DNA of 39,478 nt, taken from assembly GCF_000003605.2 (NCBI RefSeq), contig NW_003158724.1:662639-702116 (forward strand), given 5' to 3'. The notes below the pieces were generated by a model. It saw only the letters and a program-made list of their open reading frames with translations, was not told the origin of the DNA and ran no database searches. The translations under genes were made by a program, and so were the position numbers. This stretch comes from Saccoglossus kowalevskii. Lineage: Eukaryota > Hemichordata > Enteropneusta > Harrimaniidae. This document shows positions 1-11,869 of the stretch, in pieces (within the stretch, counting starts at the first letter, position 1; each line of letters opens with the position of its first letter).

Positions 1-2353
1 TAGTATTTATTGATTTTCAGCCCCCAAGTGACTGTGATACAGATCAACAAGCTCGTGAAGGTCTTTTGGGGGAAAACAAGTTTTGATTGGTTCAACGTTG
101 AAGGCGGTTGAAACAGCGTAGTGCTGCACGAATGATAGAACGGGATACGTAATCAAACTGCAATATCATAAAGTATGTGTGAGCGTGCGAGCCAAATGTA
201 AAATCACTGAACACGCACAACTCGATACGTGCTAGGATTGCATCGTTATTTCATGGTGATATTTCATGGTGATGGTATAAAATAACTGGGACACTAATCT
301 GTACAGCACGTTAGGTGTTAAATCTAAACTATTCGTCGTTTTCTACTCTGAAATCTTATAAGTCACCCAGTTTTGTACTTTATCCTGTGAACTCAAGACG
401 AGATTATTCAGAATGTATTGTCCCTTTTGCAATGTTGTGCGAATAGAAAGTGACTCACGTTAAAGATACATTTCTAAAGGCATTGGCACCGTAATCGAAG
501 TCCCCCCCCCCCGGGGGGGGCAGTTGATACATAGCTGGGTACGTAGGTGCCCCTGAATGCTCAAAAGTGTGACCATTTTTATACCTGGATGATGGCAAAA
601 TCTATACCCATATTTATACCAAAGTACCATTTCTGTCATCGCTGTTTATTCTAAAACAGTTACCTATGGATCTGAGGGTGGGGTCCGAGGTGGAGATATT
701 CGCTCATATACTTATATCAATACTCATACCTCTAAAATACAAAAAACGAGACTCATTTCAGGAGCAAGTCCCCATTAGGTTCTATGTATCCCCCCCCCCC
801 CGACGCTCCACCCGTGGTGAATACTTGGCGATTGTACGATAACGAGCTAATGTGTATATGTTTTAAAAGTTAGATTGGATGCAGAAATATTTCAGGTAAT
901 TGACATACAAGTGAAAGCAATGAAACAAATGTGGCCCATAATAAACACATATTTTCACTCAGTCCAGAATCAATCTGTATAACGATATGTGATTAATTTC
1001 ACTGAATAATATTACCCAGACACCATAGGCCATTTCAAGAATTACATTTATTTTCGCACCGCACGCACTCATAAAGAAATTCCTGTATGAAACAACAGAT
1101 CAATCGAAAGAAGTATAAGACAATTCATTTTGTTTTAATGCAAAGAAAGAAAGAAAGAATGAATTAATCGTACCTTAAATCATAGACCCTCCAGTAGAGG
1201 GACTATGCTTAAATTAGGCAAAATTACGAATTTCTGATGTTTTAAATACAAACTAATTGTTGCCATTTAACCACTTGCCCAAATGTCCAACTTTTCTTTG
1301 TATTTAGATTTCAGCATTTAATAAGGGACATGTAAAGAGACTCGCTATGTAAACAGTAAAAGTTGATTTAAAATTCTGAAAATACCGAAAATTTGAAATA
1401 AAATGGCGCCTCGTAATGTTTTGAGACATTGGAAATTGATTGTTGGTAGCAATTCACTAGACAGTAATTTCCATGAGTAGCTATATTCAGTATCTGCCCT
1501 CTAATATACAATATATGGATTAAATAATATACAATAATAAAGATTTTATAATAAATATTTACAAAAATATATCTAGAATTTCCATGTAATATTTCTGATA
1601 GATGAATATATTTATATAGTCCTAAAATTGATATTTATACAGGAATTCTTGGAAAACACTTTCCTCCTTTGTTTTTCAATTTTAATTAGTATTACCAGGA
1701 TAGAATAGGTGACATCGCCGAGTATGGTTTTCTATTGTCTAAGCATATTTCAGAGACGATTGAGAGAGAAAAGTCCACAATTAAAACCCCCGAACGGCTG
1801 GTTTTATCGCAGACTTTACTATAAATGTACAAATCGTCTGCCGTGTCTCATCGTCTATATCAAACGCACGGTTTTGCGATAAAATACATAGATCTGATTA
1901 GAAGCGTTCTAAAACACGCTTACAGGTACGTTTTTCAAGAAAACTGGATGAAACTTGCAATCCGACTTACAAATCTCGCAACGAATCAGGAACTATTCTA
2001 TTTCTATCGAGTCAACATATACACCTATATTCCCATATATTTGTAAAAGCAATGATGTATGTCAGTGTATCCTTGGTGCTAGGGTAGCTGGAAAATATGG
2101 TGGTCGATCTGCCAATGGAATAAACCTATTGTTCCTGTGAATGTTGTCAAGCCCGAAACGGCATTAAACGATATCTTGAATGTCTACAATATCAGAACTT
2201 TCGCGATTTTTAGCGATTTAGAGATAACATTTACACCTTCGAAAAACATACATGTCTCTGCACTTTCTTTGGCAGAAATATGACGACCATTTGTGGTAAT
2301 ATTTATGAAAAAAGTGTTTTTTAGTATCGAAACCGCGTTAAAACACACGTGGC
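1..2353. other. Intergenic region
   Basis: No gene is supported here. The open frames near 1825-2140 are short, have no homology that I recognise and lack convincing splice signals. The stretch contains the first copy of a G/C-ended repeat element (513-801). It lies downstream of the minus-strand bHLH gene, so its right-hand end should include that gene's 3' UTR, but I could not fix a poly(A) signal. Confidence 0.6.
513..801 (-). mobile_element. G/C-ended MITE-like element, copy 1
   Basis: A run of eight G follows a run of eleven C at the left edge, and a run of twelve C closes the right edge. Just inside, the left end reads ATACATAGCTGGG and the reverse complement of the right end reads ATACATAGAACC, so the ends are imperfect inverted repeats. 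The body is the reverse complement of 29564-29934. The match is clear from the GTGCCCCTGAA motif through the block corresponding to CCTCAGATCCATAGGTAACT in copy 2. This copy lacks roughly 75 internal bases present in the other. There is no coding capacity. I found no convincing target duplication at this copy. Confidence 0.75.
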
Positions 2354-2515
2354 TTACAGTTGTGTTATCGTGAGTTGATCTGGCTCATAACTATACATTG
2401 ATGGAGACTGGCACTCTATATCGTCTGAACCAACCGTACTATGACTGCTGACGTCATACTCCGTTGTTATGGTGATATCGTCCGACGCCATATTGTGAAA
2501 CTCTGGCAATTTCGC
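2354..2515 (-). CDS. bHLH gene, terminal coding exon
   Basis: On the minus strand a pyrimidine-rich acceptor (ttgattttacag) precedes GCG AAA TTG, in phase 0 with the AAG codon that ends the bHLH exon. The exon encodes 53 residues, AKLPEFHNMAS onward, rich in Asp, Ser and Thr, with the stop directly after ITQL. The acidic, hydroxyl-rich composition suits a transactivation tail, but that is inference. The phase match and strand agreement with the bHLH exon are the main evidence. Confidence 0.7.
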   Translation of the reverse strand, partial: AKLPEFHNMASDDITITTEYDVSSHSTVGSDDIECQSPSMYSYEPDQLTITQL

Positions 2516-4722
2516 CTGTAAAATCAAGTAGAATTCAAACACATAAGTTTTCATGCATGTAATAACAATACAATATACGTCTGAACGCTGTGGATCGTTT
2601 GCAAATCGAATTGTATTATCAAAAATACAAAGTAGCTATATTAGCAATATTTTGAATTATTAAGAATACAGAGTAGCTAAATTAATAGCTGTAACTTGAA
2701 ATATCGGATATACAGAGTAGCTAAATGAACTGAAATATGTCAGTATGAACGATGTTTCGAACGCTTGAAATTCTCACAGGCAATATTAAGGTCTAACTTT
2801 CTAGCCGTTGTTGATACTTGTCAAGCGACATTTTGTATCTGTGCTGTGTCAACTGTTTGTTTGTTCCCAGTGCCGTTTCCATAGCAATATACACGCCACA
2901 TCTAACGAATGAGTTAACATGCAACCGACATTTCGTAACAACAATAAAACCAGCATAAGTTTAATATCAATTTTAAATTAACAAGGGCAAAAATCAACAG
3001 GTTTGGAAACAAACGCGTTTTTCTTATTCAAATGTATTTTACTCAACGGTGAACACATTTTTATTTACGAACAATATTTCATTTTAAATGTATCAGCCAT
3101 TAAGAGCGCAGCAAGTTTATCATGGAATATAGTCGAACTAAAGTGTCACGAAAGGCATTTTTTTGTATTTTGAATAAACAAGGAAGTAGTTCAAAAAGAT
3201 AAGAGAGCATATTATTAAAGTTTAGCAACATTTTTGTTAATATCCATGGCTATTCAATCCCCAAAAAACGCGAATTCCACTTCTTATTGAACTCAGTTTG
3301 TGTACTTTGATTCAACTTCCCATGTGTTGACGTCATGATGAAATCCAACACTGGAAGAGATGTTTACCTCAAGGAGTCGCCCACAGTGGGTATATAATCG
3401 TAATAATCTGATATGTCGAGTGAAACTGCGCTGATAACGTGAAGACACATCCATATCATTCGTATTAGTAGCAATTAGTTTTAACAATAAACGGAGTGCA
3501 GACCACACATCATACTTCAATATGACACGGGTAAGACTTCGACTTATTGATTGTGAAACGTTTTAAAATCGTGTGTTTATTTTTCACTCTTCTCGACATT
3601 GGTGTTAATAATGTATTTATCGTATATTTATAACCGGGTAATATAGGTTTCATGTGAATCCAGTGAATACCAGATTATTTTTTAGATTTAAGACACAAAT
3701 AACGGCAATTTTATCTTCGAATATCGATTTAATCTTACGCGTTGTCACGGTTAGTTAATGTTTAATACTACGTTTGCCATGAAGATATCCTGGACCAGCT
3801 TATAACAGACAAAATACAAATTTATTGTTGCCGAATGTATGGTACACATCTCATGAATTGGCTTACCTTTTCTCTGGCCCAAATGAATCCCCTCTCACGA
3901 GCCCACTGAAAGTACGCAGCCCCACCGTTCGGCACATGTGTTGTCATCGTTAGAGTTTCTTCCAAATCGTTAATATATTCGATGGCGAATTTCAACGCTT
4001 GTATTTTCGACATTTTCTTTCCTGGTTGTTTTCTATGAGCTAACTTTCCCCGTAGCATTTCAAATGCATAGTTCATATCCTTCATCCGCGTCCGTTCTCT
4101 ATCGCTGGCTGTCTTCCGTTGTTGCATCTCCCGCTCCTCCTCCACCCGGCTCTGAGCAGGACCGACTTCAGTTGCCGACTCGTACGATCTCTTTGCCTTT
4201 TTGCGAGGTATGACTGTGAGTTGGTTAGATGTGTCTTCGTCACCGCGGTCCCGGTTTCCGTCAACTAATGGCAACATTTCCTTAAGTACTACAGATGAAA
4301 TAAAATATGAAGTATGTTATTCCAATTACCAATAATATCTCCTAAAACTACTTGTTGTCAGAAGTACGGTTTATAGAAATGCCTTTTATGTATTACATTT
4401 TATTTTATGGGTATCGATATCTAAAGTACAAACAAGAATCTAACAAATCAATGCACCCTTTTTACAAACATACCTTCAACTTTCTCACAAGACTTTGTTT
4501 CAAATATTTAAGATCGTTTCATTAGACAGCTTTCGTCTCCAATATATTGGCGTCTTGTATCACTTCAGTCGCCGAGTGCTGAGTTACCCCACACGAAACA
4601 CACCGTATCTTAATGACGTTCTTTGCCTTCTCTGGTCTTCATGCCTTTGACGCCCTCGTAGGTATCCCTCCCTATATACGATTCAAGGCAACAACGTCAC
4701 GCTATATCTTTCACTCACCCAT
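2354..4722 (-). CDS. bHLH transcription factor gene (three exons, minus strand)
   Basis: The gene is reconstructed as join of 4722-4719, 4288-3867 and 2515-2354 on the minus strand, giving about 195 residues. Residue order: a short acidic start, a basic PRKKAKR segment that could be a nuclear localisation signal, the bHLH domain (basic region ASDRERTRM, helix 1 NYAFEMLRGKL, a loop with KQPGKK, helix 2 MSKIQALKFAIEYINDLEETL), then an aromatic/charged linker with two WARE motifs, and an acidic Ser/Thr-rich tail ending EPDQLTITQL. The family binds E-box DNA as dimers in the nucleus. The ERxR contacts and the SKIQxL helix-2 signature are present. The basic region resembles Mesp-type or Atonal/Achaete-scute-type tissue-specific factors, but I cannot assign an orthologue. 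Both introns are GT-AG and all joins keep frame. Confidence 0.8.
2625..2755. repeat. Degenerate ~42-bp tandem repeat in bHLH intron 2
   Basis: Three copies of a motif close to ATACAGAGTAGCTAAAT start at 2625, 2666 and 2710, giving a period of 41 to 44 bases with diverged spacers. It lies within the second intron of the bHLH gene. Confidence 0.6.
3867..4288 (-). CDS. bHLH gene, central exon with DNA-binding domain
   Basis: The exon carries the whole bHLH domain. On the minus strand the acceptor tttcatctgtag precedes TACTTAAGG. The donor AAG|GTAAGC ends the exon after WAREK. An internal ATG at 4277 opens a 137-residue frame on its own, so translation could also start there. The five codons before it (including the split GTA) are open and in frame with the proposed start-codon exon. 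Reading past the donor would add 14 unrelated residues before a stop, so splicing is the better model. Confidence 0.82.
4719..4722 (-). CDS. bHLH gene, start-codon micro-coding exon (ATG G)
   Basis: On the minus strand CACCATGG is followed at once by a strong donor, GTGAGT. The ATG sits in an excellent Kozak context. Splicing the single trailing G to TA at 4288-4287 makes GTA and gives MVLKEMLPLVDGN in frame with the bHLH exon. The first exon would then be 5' UTR plus four coding bases, with an intron of 430 bases. This is an inference from signals and phase, not from homology. Confidence 0.55.
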
Positions 4723-5539
4723 GGTGAATGGGCGGTACCTGGAAATCGGCACACTTTGTATACGAAACTAGCGACAAAACATCCAGCCTTGTGGTTGGTT
4801 ATTTTTTTTTTTTAGATACTTATCGTTACATTCGATGAATTGTTCTGAATAGGACTCCTTATCATGTAAAATGTGACGAAAATGGTTGCCATGGGCGATA
4901 CAAATGATTAAAATACCATGAGTAATTAAAATAATAACCGGAGGACGGAGTGGCATTGAGATGGACATTTTTCGCCTACTTCCAAATTCCACCTCGATTT
5001 GTAGTTTATTAAATTAGTGCACAGAAGCCTATACAATTATCGTTGGGCCATTTAACCCCAATGTTGTCTGTACTAAACCTCACATCCAGCACTGCCATAA
5101 ATGTATGCACTTTGTGATTTCTCGAAAAATTAAATCGAACTTCCGGTCTGTTGTGAAACCGTTTTTTTTACTCTCACGATTACTGCCATTCCCACGCATC
5201 TACTATTTTTGCATGTCTATTTCTCGTTTCCTGGTACGCCCAAACAACATGACACATACCACAAACATTTCAGGACGCCACTGGAAAAACGTCCATTATA
5301 ACAGACCAGTTTCGATTTCACATGTTAATGTGTAACATTATAATCTGACACACTGTTATAAAATAACATAAATACATATTATGACATAAATACATATTTG
5401 TGATATTATGACATATTTGGTCATTTCTATCCTATCAATCGATATTTACGTCAATTTATATAATGGCCGTTACTAAACCAGGTCATATTTTCGATTAGTT
5501 TGCTGAACTGTTACGTAACAGCATTGGTGAGTTTATTGG

Positions 5540-5866
5540 CATTGTTTATCATTTGTGTTTTTATATACACTGGTGCCGTAATGTGCAAATCAACACATCG
5601 TGTAATTCTAATGGACTCAAAACAAATTGAACCACAGGGAATAAATAGCTCAAGTTGATGTACAAGGTGATCATCTTGTCACAGTGAGATGACGTGTATG
5701 GTTATTAGTAAACCAGCGATCAAGAGAGTATATTGATACAAAATTGCCAAATTTACCAATTACATCATGTTTCGGTATTGCCAGGATATGGATTGGATAC
5801 CTTTAACTTGTACTTATATTGCTACTTATAAATGCAATTGTCAGTGCTGCCACGGTACAAGGCGTT
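5540..5866 (+). repeat. Left arm of foldback element
   Basis: Begins CATTGTTTATCATTTGTG and ends GTACAAGGCGTT. It pairs without gaps to 7210-6884 on the other strand. Confidence 0.88.
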
Positions 5867-6883
5867 AATATTGTTTTTTTGTAAAAATGAGAAGAAAATG
5901 GTATGAAACCAACTTTTTTTTGAAAGTAAACATATGAATAATATAGTAGGTCTCATAGACATACATGCACGACTCACTAATAAATTGCTTCATTTGATTA
6001 CTGTTTTTGGGCTAAAATTCGACTATATTGAATGTATGGTTTTGAGATAATATCACATGCCAACTATATAGCAGACTTTCCATACCACATTCAGCAAAAT
6101 CCGGCTGTTTGTACCTGGGTATAATTATTCTAACTTTACCTAAAGTTTGTCGTGACTGCCCACAATCTATATCAGGTCACTTGCTTAGGGCATGGAATGT
6201 AGTAGTTCTACTACCTTGGGTTGGGTAGTTATTCACGTAGGGACAGCCAGTGGGTGGCTAGCATAGCATATTCAGGCAGTTTAATTGTCATTTACGTTGT
6301 TTGTGCAGGTCATAAGTCTGTTTTTAATGCATTATTGTTTATCATTTGTTTCTCTTGGTCTAACCAGTCCCCCACCAGCAAAAATAACGGTCTGCCCCTA
6401 TGTGGTTTGTGTGTTCATTACAATGTCTTGCAGATAACGATCGTATCGATCGCTAATAGGCCATATTGCTAGTCGGCATGGGAAACTCCGAACACAGAAA
6501 CACGTAAATGTATCACTTAATGTGTCCATCCAAGAGGAAAATCGAGCCAGTCACACCGTCTCGCAGGAAGTCGACTACCGTCGGTTCGACCAAATTTGTT
6601 TGGGTGCTGTTGACTCGTTACCGTGTCACAAATAGAATTGAAGTACCGACCCCGTATAGCGGGAAACTTGCCTGAGGAGGGTCCCACGTTTTGTTTCAAT
6701 TTTCAATTCAGAGTCATTTTCTCATCCAGTAGCAGATATTTTAACAGGAAGCTTGGTATGTGTTGATAAAGACACATACTATTTGTCTTTTAGGTGTGAA
6801 ATTATTTAATACATATATGCCTATAACGTTCCCACCGTTGTATTATTATAATCCCACTAGTAATCTTTGTTTATACCCCCATA

Positions 6884-7210
6884 AACGCCTTGTACCGTGG
6901 CAGCACTGACAATTGCATTTATAAGTAGCAATATAAGTACAAGTTAAGGGTATCCAATCCATATCCTGGCAATACCGAAACATGATGTAATTGGTAAATT
7001 TGGCAATTTTGTATCAATATACTCCCTTGATCGCTGGTTTACTAGTAACCATACACGTCATCTCACTGTGACAAGATGGTCACCTTGTACATCAACTTGA
7101 GCTATTTATTCCCTGTGGTTCAATTTGTTTTGAGTCCATTAGAATTACACGATGTGTTAATTTGCACATTACGGCACCAGTGTATATAAAAACACAAATG
7201 ATAAACAATG
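6884..7210 (-). repeat. Right arm of foldback element
   Basis: Begins AACGCCTTGTACCGTGG and ends ATGATAAACAATG. It is the reverse complement of 5540-5866, with scattered single-base differences only. Confidence 0.88.
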
Positions 7211-8520
7211 ACATCGTTGATTCTCAGTACTTGTTTTTATTCCCTAAGCTCTGATATTTTCTTCAACGAATGAGGATCATCTCAAAACACGTGGGTGTAC
7301 GTCCAGGGTATCCTCGCGATTTACACTTTAGGTTTAGAAGATGAGATGTACCCGTCGTCCCTCTATTCTAACCATTTTATTCCTCATTATAAAAAAAATA
7401 TCTCGTGAATGCAAACAAATTGTGTATTTTGCATTACGCACATTAAAACATCACACTAAAATAATATTCGACTAAAGTTTTTGTATTTTCTTCTGCGCTG
7501 ATTCCAAAATTTACACCCTCTATATACGATTTTGGTAAGGTCCATATTGCGAGACCGACATCACATTTAGTGACGGCAGATATTAATCAAGCAATGTTTA
7601 CGGCGCGTTTTAAATAATTTTTAGAAAATTTATAATACCGGTATGTTCTGACTCCACATTGTTGGTTTTCTAAACCAAGTAAAAGTTTGAATTCTTGCTA
7701 GGTATCTTCGTAAGATCTTAATCACCTCCTTGTAGCGATCTACTTAAAAGACCCTATACACTGATTAGTAGTGGTTTGTTTAGACTGCGGTAAAGCCACC
7801 ACGCCCTATCTATTAAGTTTACCTCCACTCACTCGTTTGGAAATAAACAAATTAGAAAGCAGAGAAAGGCATTTTTTGCGAGGTAGTATATAATTTGTGA
7901 GATAAATGGTGCTATTATTGCAAGTGGTGTCGGTTTCACTGAGATAAGTACATACAGAATGGGTGGTATTTTTCAATTGTGTGTACATATTTACACTCCT
8001 TATTAACAGCACAGTGGTTAACAGTTGAACACCACGACTTGCGCCCATTGCCGCCATGATAGCCCGCAGATAAGTATATATGGCAGTAAGTAAAGACATG
8101 TATTGTGGGAGACCTGATTGATAGTTGAAAATCGACGATTATATATAACTGTATCACTGAGAAGTGGCCCTTTAGTAATACACTGCATTTATTGAGTGTT
8201 ATTATTCCTGGTATACCTAGGATACCATGTTGTGAATATGCTTGTGCATACACGAGACATCATATGTTAGAACACACATTGGTTTGATTCACTTTCCTCA
8301 ACGACAATTTCACTGAGTTTAATTTTAGCAAAATTTGACGTTGAATGGATGGTTTAATGGCTTCAGACGGAAACAAATTATTGTGAAATTTGTAAATTCA
8401 TTAAGTTGTTATTTACCTATCCGTGAAATAAGTGAAACACCCATAGAATAACGACTCTCTACATAGCATATGCTTTTTATGGTAAGGCGACAACATTGTC
8501 TATATTACCCATACCATGAA

Positions 8521-8713
8521 TTCGCCAGATACATATGATATTAAATAATTAAACAAACAAACAAACAGAAACAATTTAATGACAATTAATATTGTGCATA
8601 TTTATTGATTCAAAATTCGCCAGATGTATATATCTGACAGTAAATAAACAAACAAACACACAGACATTATTTATTTTACAAACAACACCGTGTGCATCAT
8701 TTTAGATTCAAAA
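8521..8713 (+). repeat. Two-unit ~96-bp tandem repeat with CAAA tracts
   Basis: Unit 1 (8521-8615) and unit 2 (8616-8713) both begin TTCGCCAGAT, carry an AAACAAACAAAC tract at the same relative place, and end GATTCAAAA. The units are diverged in between, so the duplication is not recent. Confidence 0.7.
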
Positions 8714-10107
8714 TTCTTTGTTCATGTCGCGTGATTGTAGAAATGTAGGGTGTGCAACGAATCTGAAAATGTCATGTTTATGGTCCAGGATAATGCACTG
8801 CATGTGTTGTTTGAACTTTTAATTCGCATGATATATACAAAACACTGCTCGTGACATCCAATGTCACCCAATGTCCAACATTAGCTGTTAGACATAAGAA
8901 TTTTCACATACTCGAATTACTCCATATTGGACCGTTCATTGAAAAACACTTTATTGGTTAAAATTAACTTTAAACATCAAGTTCCTAAACGCCTGTATTC
9001 TATCCCACGTTTCATCGGGTAGTCTCTCTGTCAGTACGATTAGAGCAATCCTGGTACCACTGCTGCGATGTTCTCGTGTACTCATGATGTAAGTTTAAAT
9101 CAAAGATTATGCTTACATTTTCAACACATGTTAGTTAAAACATGATCTGATTTCATCAAATAGTAATAACATTTAATAGTCTTAACATTGATGGTCACAA
9201 TCGTATACGGCACAGAATGCTGCAATTGGAATGAGACTAAAACAATTAATACATATGCTGTATTGTTCGATTGAAAATCCAAATGTGAAATATGATATTC
9301 ATTACAAATATGCAGTTTTGATGACCAATACACGTTTGAAAGTTTTCATAGTATTGTGACGTAACTTAATTAAGGTATTCTGAACCATGTTTTTCCAATA
9401 CTAATTAAATTTGTAGGTTATGGCCTACATTTCGATAGTAACACACTTACAAACCTATCAAGAAAATCGTCGATCACAGGGTGGTCGCTGGCAGTTATCT
9501 TCGCTTTAGGGTGGATATGTTTAATTAAATGAAACAAATCAACCGCCATTTGACCATTAATACTATCATATACGCAATCTCTGAAGGACCGAACGAATTG
9601 TAATTAACGTATTGTTCTTAGTTATTGTTATAACATTTTGAGATCATCATGAAACAACGCTATAATTTCATAAAGTTTGTTTGAGATATTCAAAATTTAG
9701 TGGGGATAAAAATTCCGAAGAAAAGCATCATGGGTATTTGTTCAGTAATACTGCTTTATTGTGAGGAAAACACGCACTGTACTGGACAATCTTATCATTG
9801 TTAGTGTTTTGAACGCAAAATTGTAATGCACAATTTGAACACTTGATAACACCCTCTTATGTCATCGCTTCATTTCGTGGAAACTTGTTGGCTAATGTAT
9901 TATTACATAGATTATTACTAGTTATTTTAAGAACTTGTTTTCAATGCAGGACAGAATAAATTATATCCTAGTTTTTTGTTTTTTTTTTGTTTTTTTTAAA
10001 TTGTATTATTATTAGTTATTTGCTGCTAGGTTTTATAATCGCGAAAGCCAACAAAAGACTAATAATAATAAAAAATATGAAAAAATACAGATTGAATCAC
10101 ATGATGC

Positions 10108-10465
10108 CTATAACCGTTTTCTGAAACGCGATGTACGAGGGCTCACTTCATTGCCGTAGTCCCGGTACCGGAAATCTGAGGATCTTGGAAACTGTCGATT
10201 TATCACCGTGACTACACAACTGGCTATTTTTTCTGAGAAATTAGAAAGGTCGACAAATCTGTGCTTAGTTTTTATTCATGTTGTAATTTTTTAGATATAT
10301 ATGTGTTTTTCTGGAGTGAAATACATACACGGAGTTTCTGCAAATTAGAACAATATTTTTGTTATCTTTGAAACCTGTTTTATTGTAGTAACATTGTTGT
10401 CAAGTTAAGTCTCATTAGTGGTATAAGACCTGAATACACTTCTCACTTGAAAACGAAATACCCTG
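10108..10465 (+). repeat. Dispersed repeat family, copy A
   Basis: Shares blocks in the same order with 17457-17672. These are an ACCG…GCGATGT…GAGGGC block, then CAAATTAGAACAATATTTTTG, TCTTTGAAACCTGTTTTATT, TAACATTGTTGTC and ATTAGTGGTAT. Copy A is longer than copy B in the middle. No open reading frame is evident. Class unknown; a non-autonomous transposon is likely. Confidence 0.6.
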
Positions 10466-10982
10466 GCGCCACGTGCAAAGGTTCGTCAGAGAGAGCGCCA
10501 CCATATAAATATGTTCATAAACTCGAGTTCAACACAAGGCGGCGCAATTTCAAAACATTATTAATCACCTACGTTAATGGTCGAGTGAAAAAGGCCATCT
10601 GGCAAATATGGTAGTCATATATAATATTATTTCATGGAGCAGCTTACACATTGTATTTCTCCTAAAGATACAATCTAACCGAGAACATATCATTTTTAGT
10701 ATTTCTGTTTGATACTGTATATTAACATATTTACATTGGACTTTGTGATGATTTATTATAAACTTGTAGCACAAATCTGAGCATTCGTTCAATAAAACAA
10801 TGACATTATTAAATACGCATGCGCACTGTTTGTTTTGTCATGTAATGTAACAATCACTGCATATGCTTATTAGTGGTTTTGTATTTTTCGTTTCTGATAA
10901 ACCGAAGTCTGATTTGGTCTACATTAAGGAGCATCGAACAACAATTTAAAAATATATATTTTTCCATCCAGCCAATACTGTA

Positions 10983-11102
<120 letters not shown>

Positions 11103-11764
11103 ATAAATGCTAACAATGATAAAACAATAATACAAATTTTAGTACTATTAACAAATGTATGCCGTATAACACATCAGACTTTATTAACAATAAAATAAAT
11201 AATATTACCCAACATAATTGTTTGCAGGTGCAATGTTCGCCTAGTCGACGGATTCACAATAACTGCGTTACACAATGGGAAACAAAATGATAATGAACTA
11301 CGTCTGTCCCTGTTGTTTATTCTTTCAAACAATTCCAAAATAATAAAAAAAAACATTGTAGTATAAAAAATCCAAGGTATGTTTATGTTAATTGTTCACA
11401 CCTTAGAGTCCATTCTAGAAATGGAATGTCAGTTATTTACTAGTGCATCTGCCTTCACGTTTGTTATGTTTCTAACAGCTGGTTTACCAATTCTCCGCAA
11501 AATTATTTATTTCCTTGGATGGTTTACGCTCCTAAATTCTAAAATACATTTAAATTCCACGTTCTTGGCCGAATACTGTCATTTGCTGACAAATACAGTA
11601 ATACAATAAACAGGCCCATACTTGTAAATTGGAAGGACTTTTAAGTCTCAATGTACTCACATTAATTACATCGTTAAAATCAGCAATTGTTCTTCATTAT
11701 CAATTTCACATAGGTCCGAGATATGCTCCGACTAGACTATTCGAATCACACGTATAATACGTAA

Positions 11765-11869
11765 CCAATCGCCTGTGACATACGTTGTCATACGTTTATA
11801 ATATTTGTGCTACGGCTGTCTTGAATTAGCCAATGAGCGTTCTAGAATTTCCATGTTTATATGACGTAA
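11765..11869 (+). promoter_or_regulatory. Promoter-like motif cluster (two CCAAT, HSE-like, CRE-like)
   Basis: CCAAT occurs at 11765 and 11830. GTTCTAGAATTTCC (11839-11852) has the alternating TTC/GAA arrangement of a heat-shock element, and TGACGTAA (11862-11869) matches a CRE-type site. No gene is confirmed directly downstream: the open frame from about 11928 starts with TTG, not ATG, and is unrecognised. The motifs are real, but their function is inferred. Confidence 0.35.

Larger units (their letters stand above)
5540..7210. mobile_element. Foldback element with 327-bp inverted arms
   Basis: Bases 5540-5866 and 6884-7210 are reverse complements over exactly 327 bases each with no gap, and I counted only about half a dozen mismatches. 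They enclose a 1,017-base centre. The centre has no credible coding sequence; the longest frame is an 83-codon run without recognisable motifs. The layout fits a non-autonomous DNA transposon with long terminal inverted repeats, or a recent inverted duplication. I do not see a target-site duplication in the immediate flanks (…TTTATTGG and ACATCGTT…), so the true ends may lie elsewhere. Confidence 0.8.

Noticed and set aside
7806-8253. Two overlapping minus-strand frames of about 100 codons
   Set aside because: They overlap each other in different frames with no homology or codon pattern; chance openings in AT-rich DNA.
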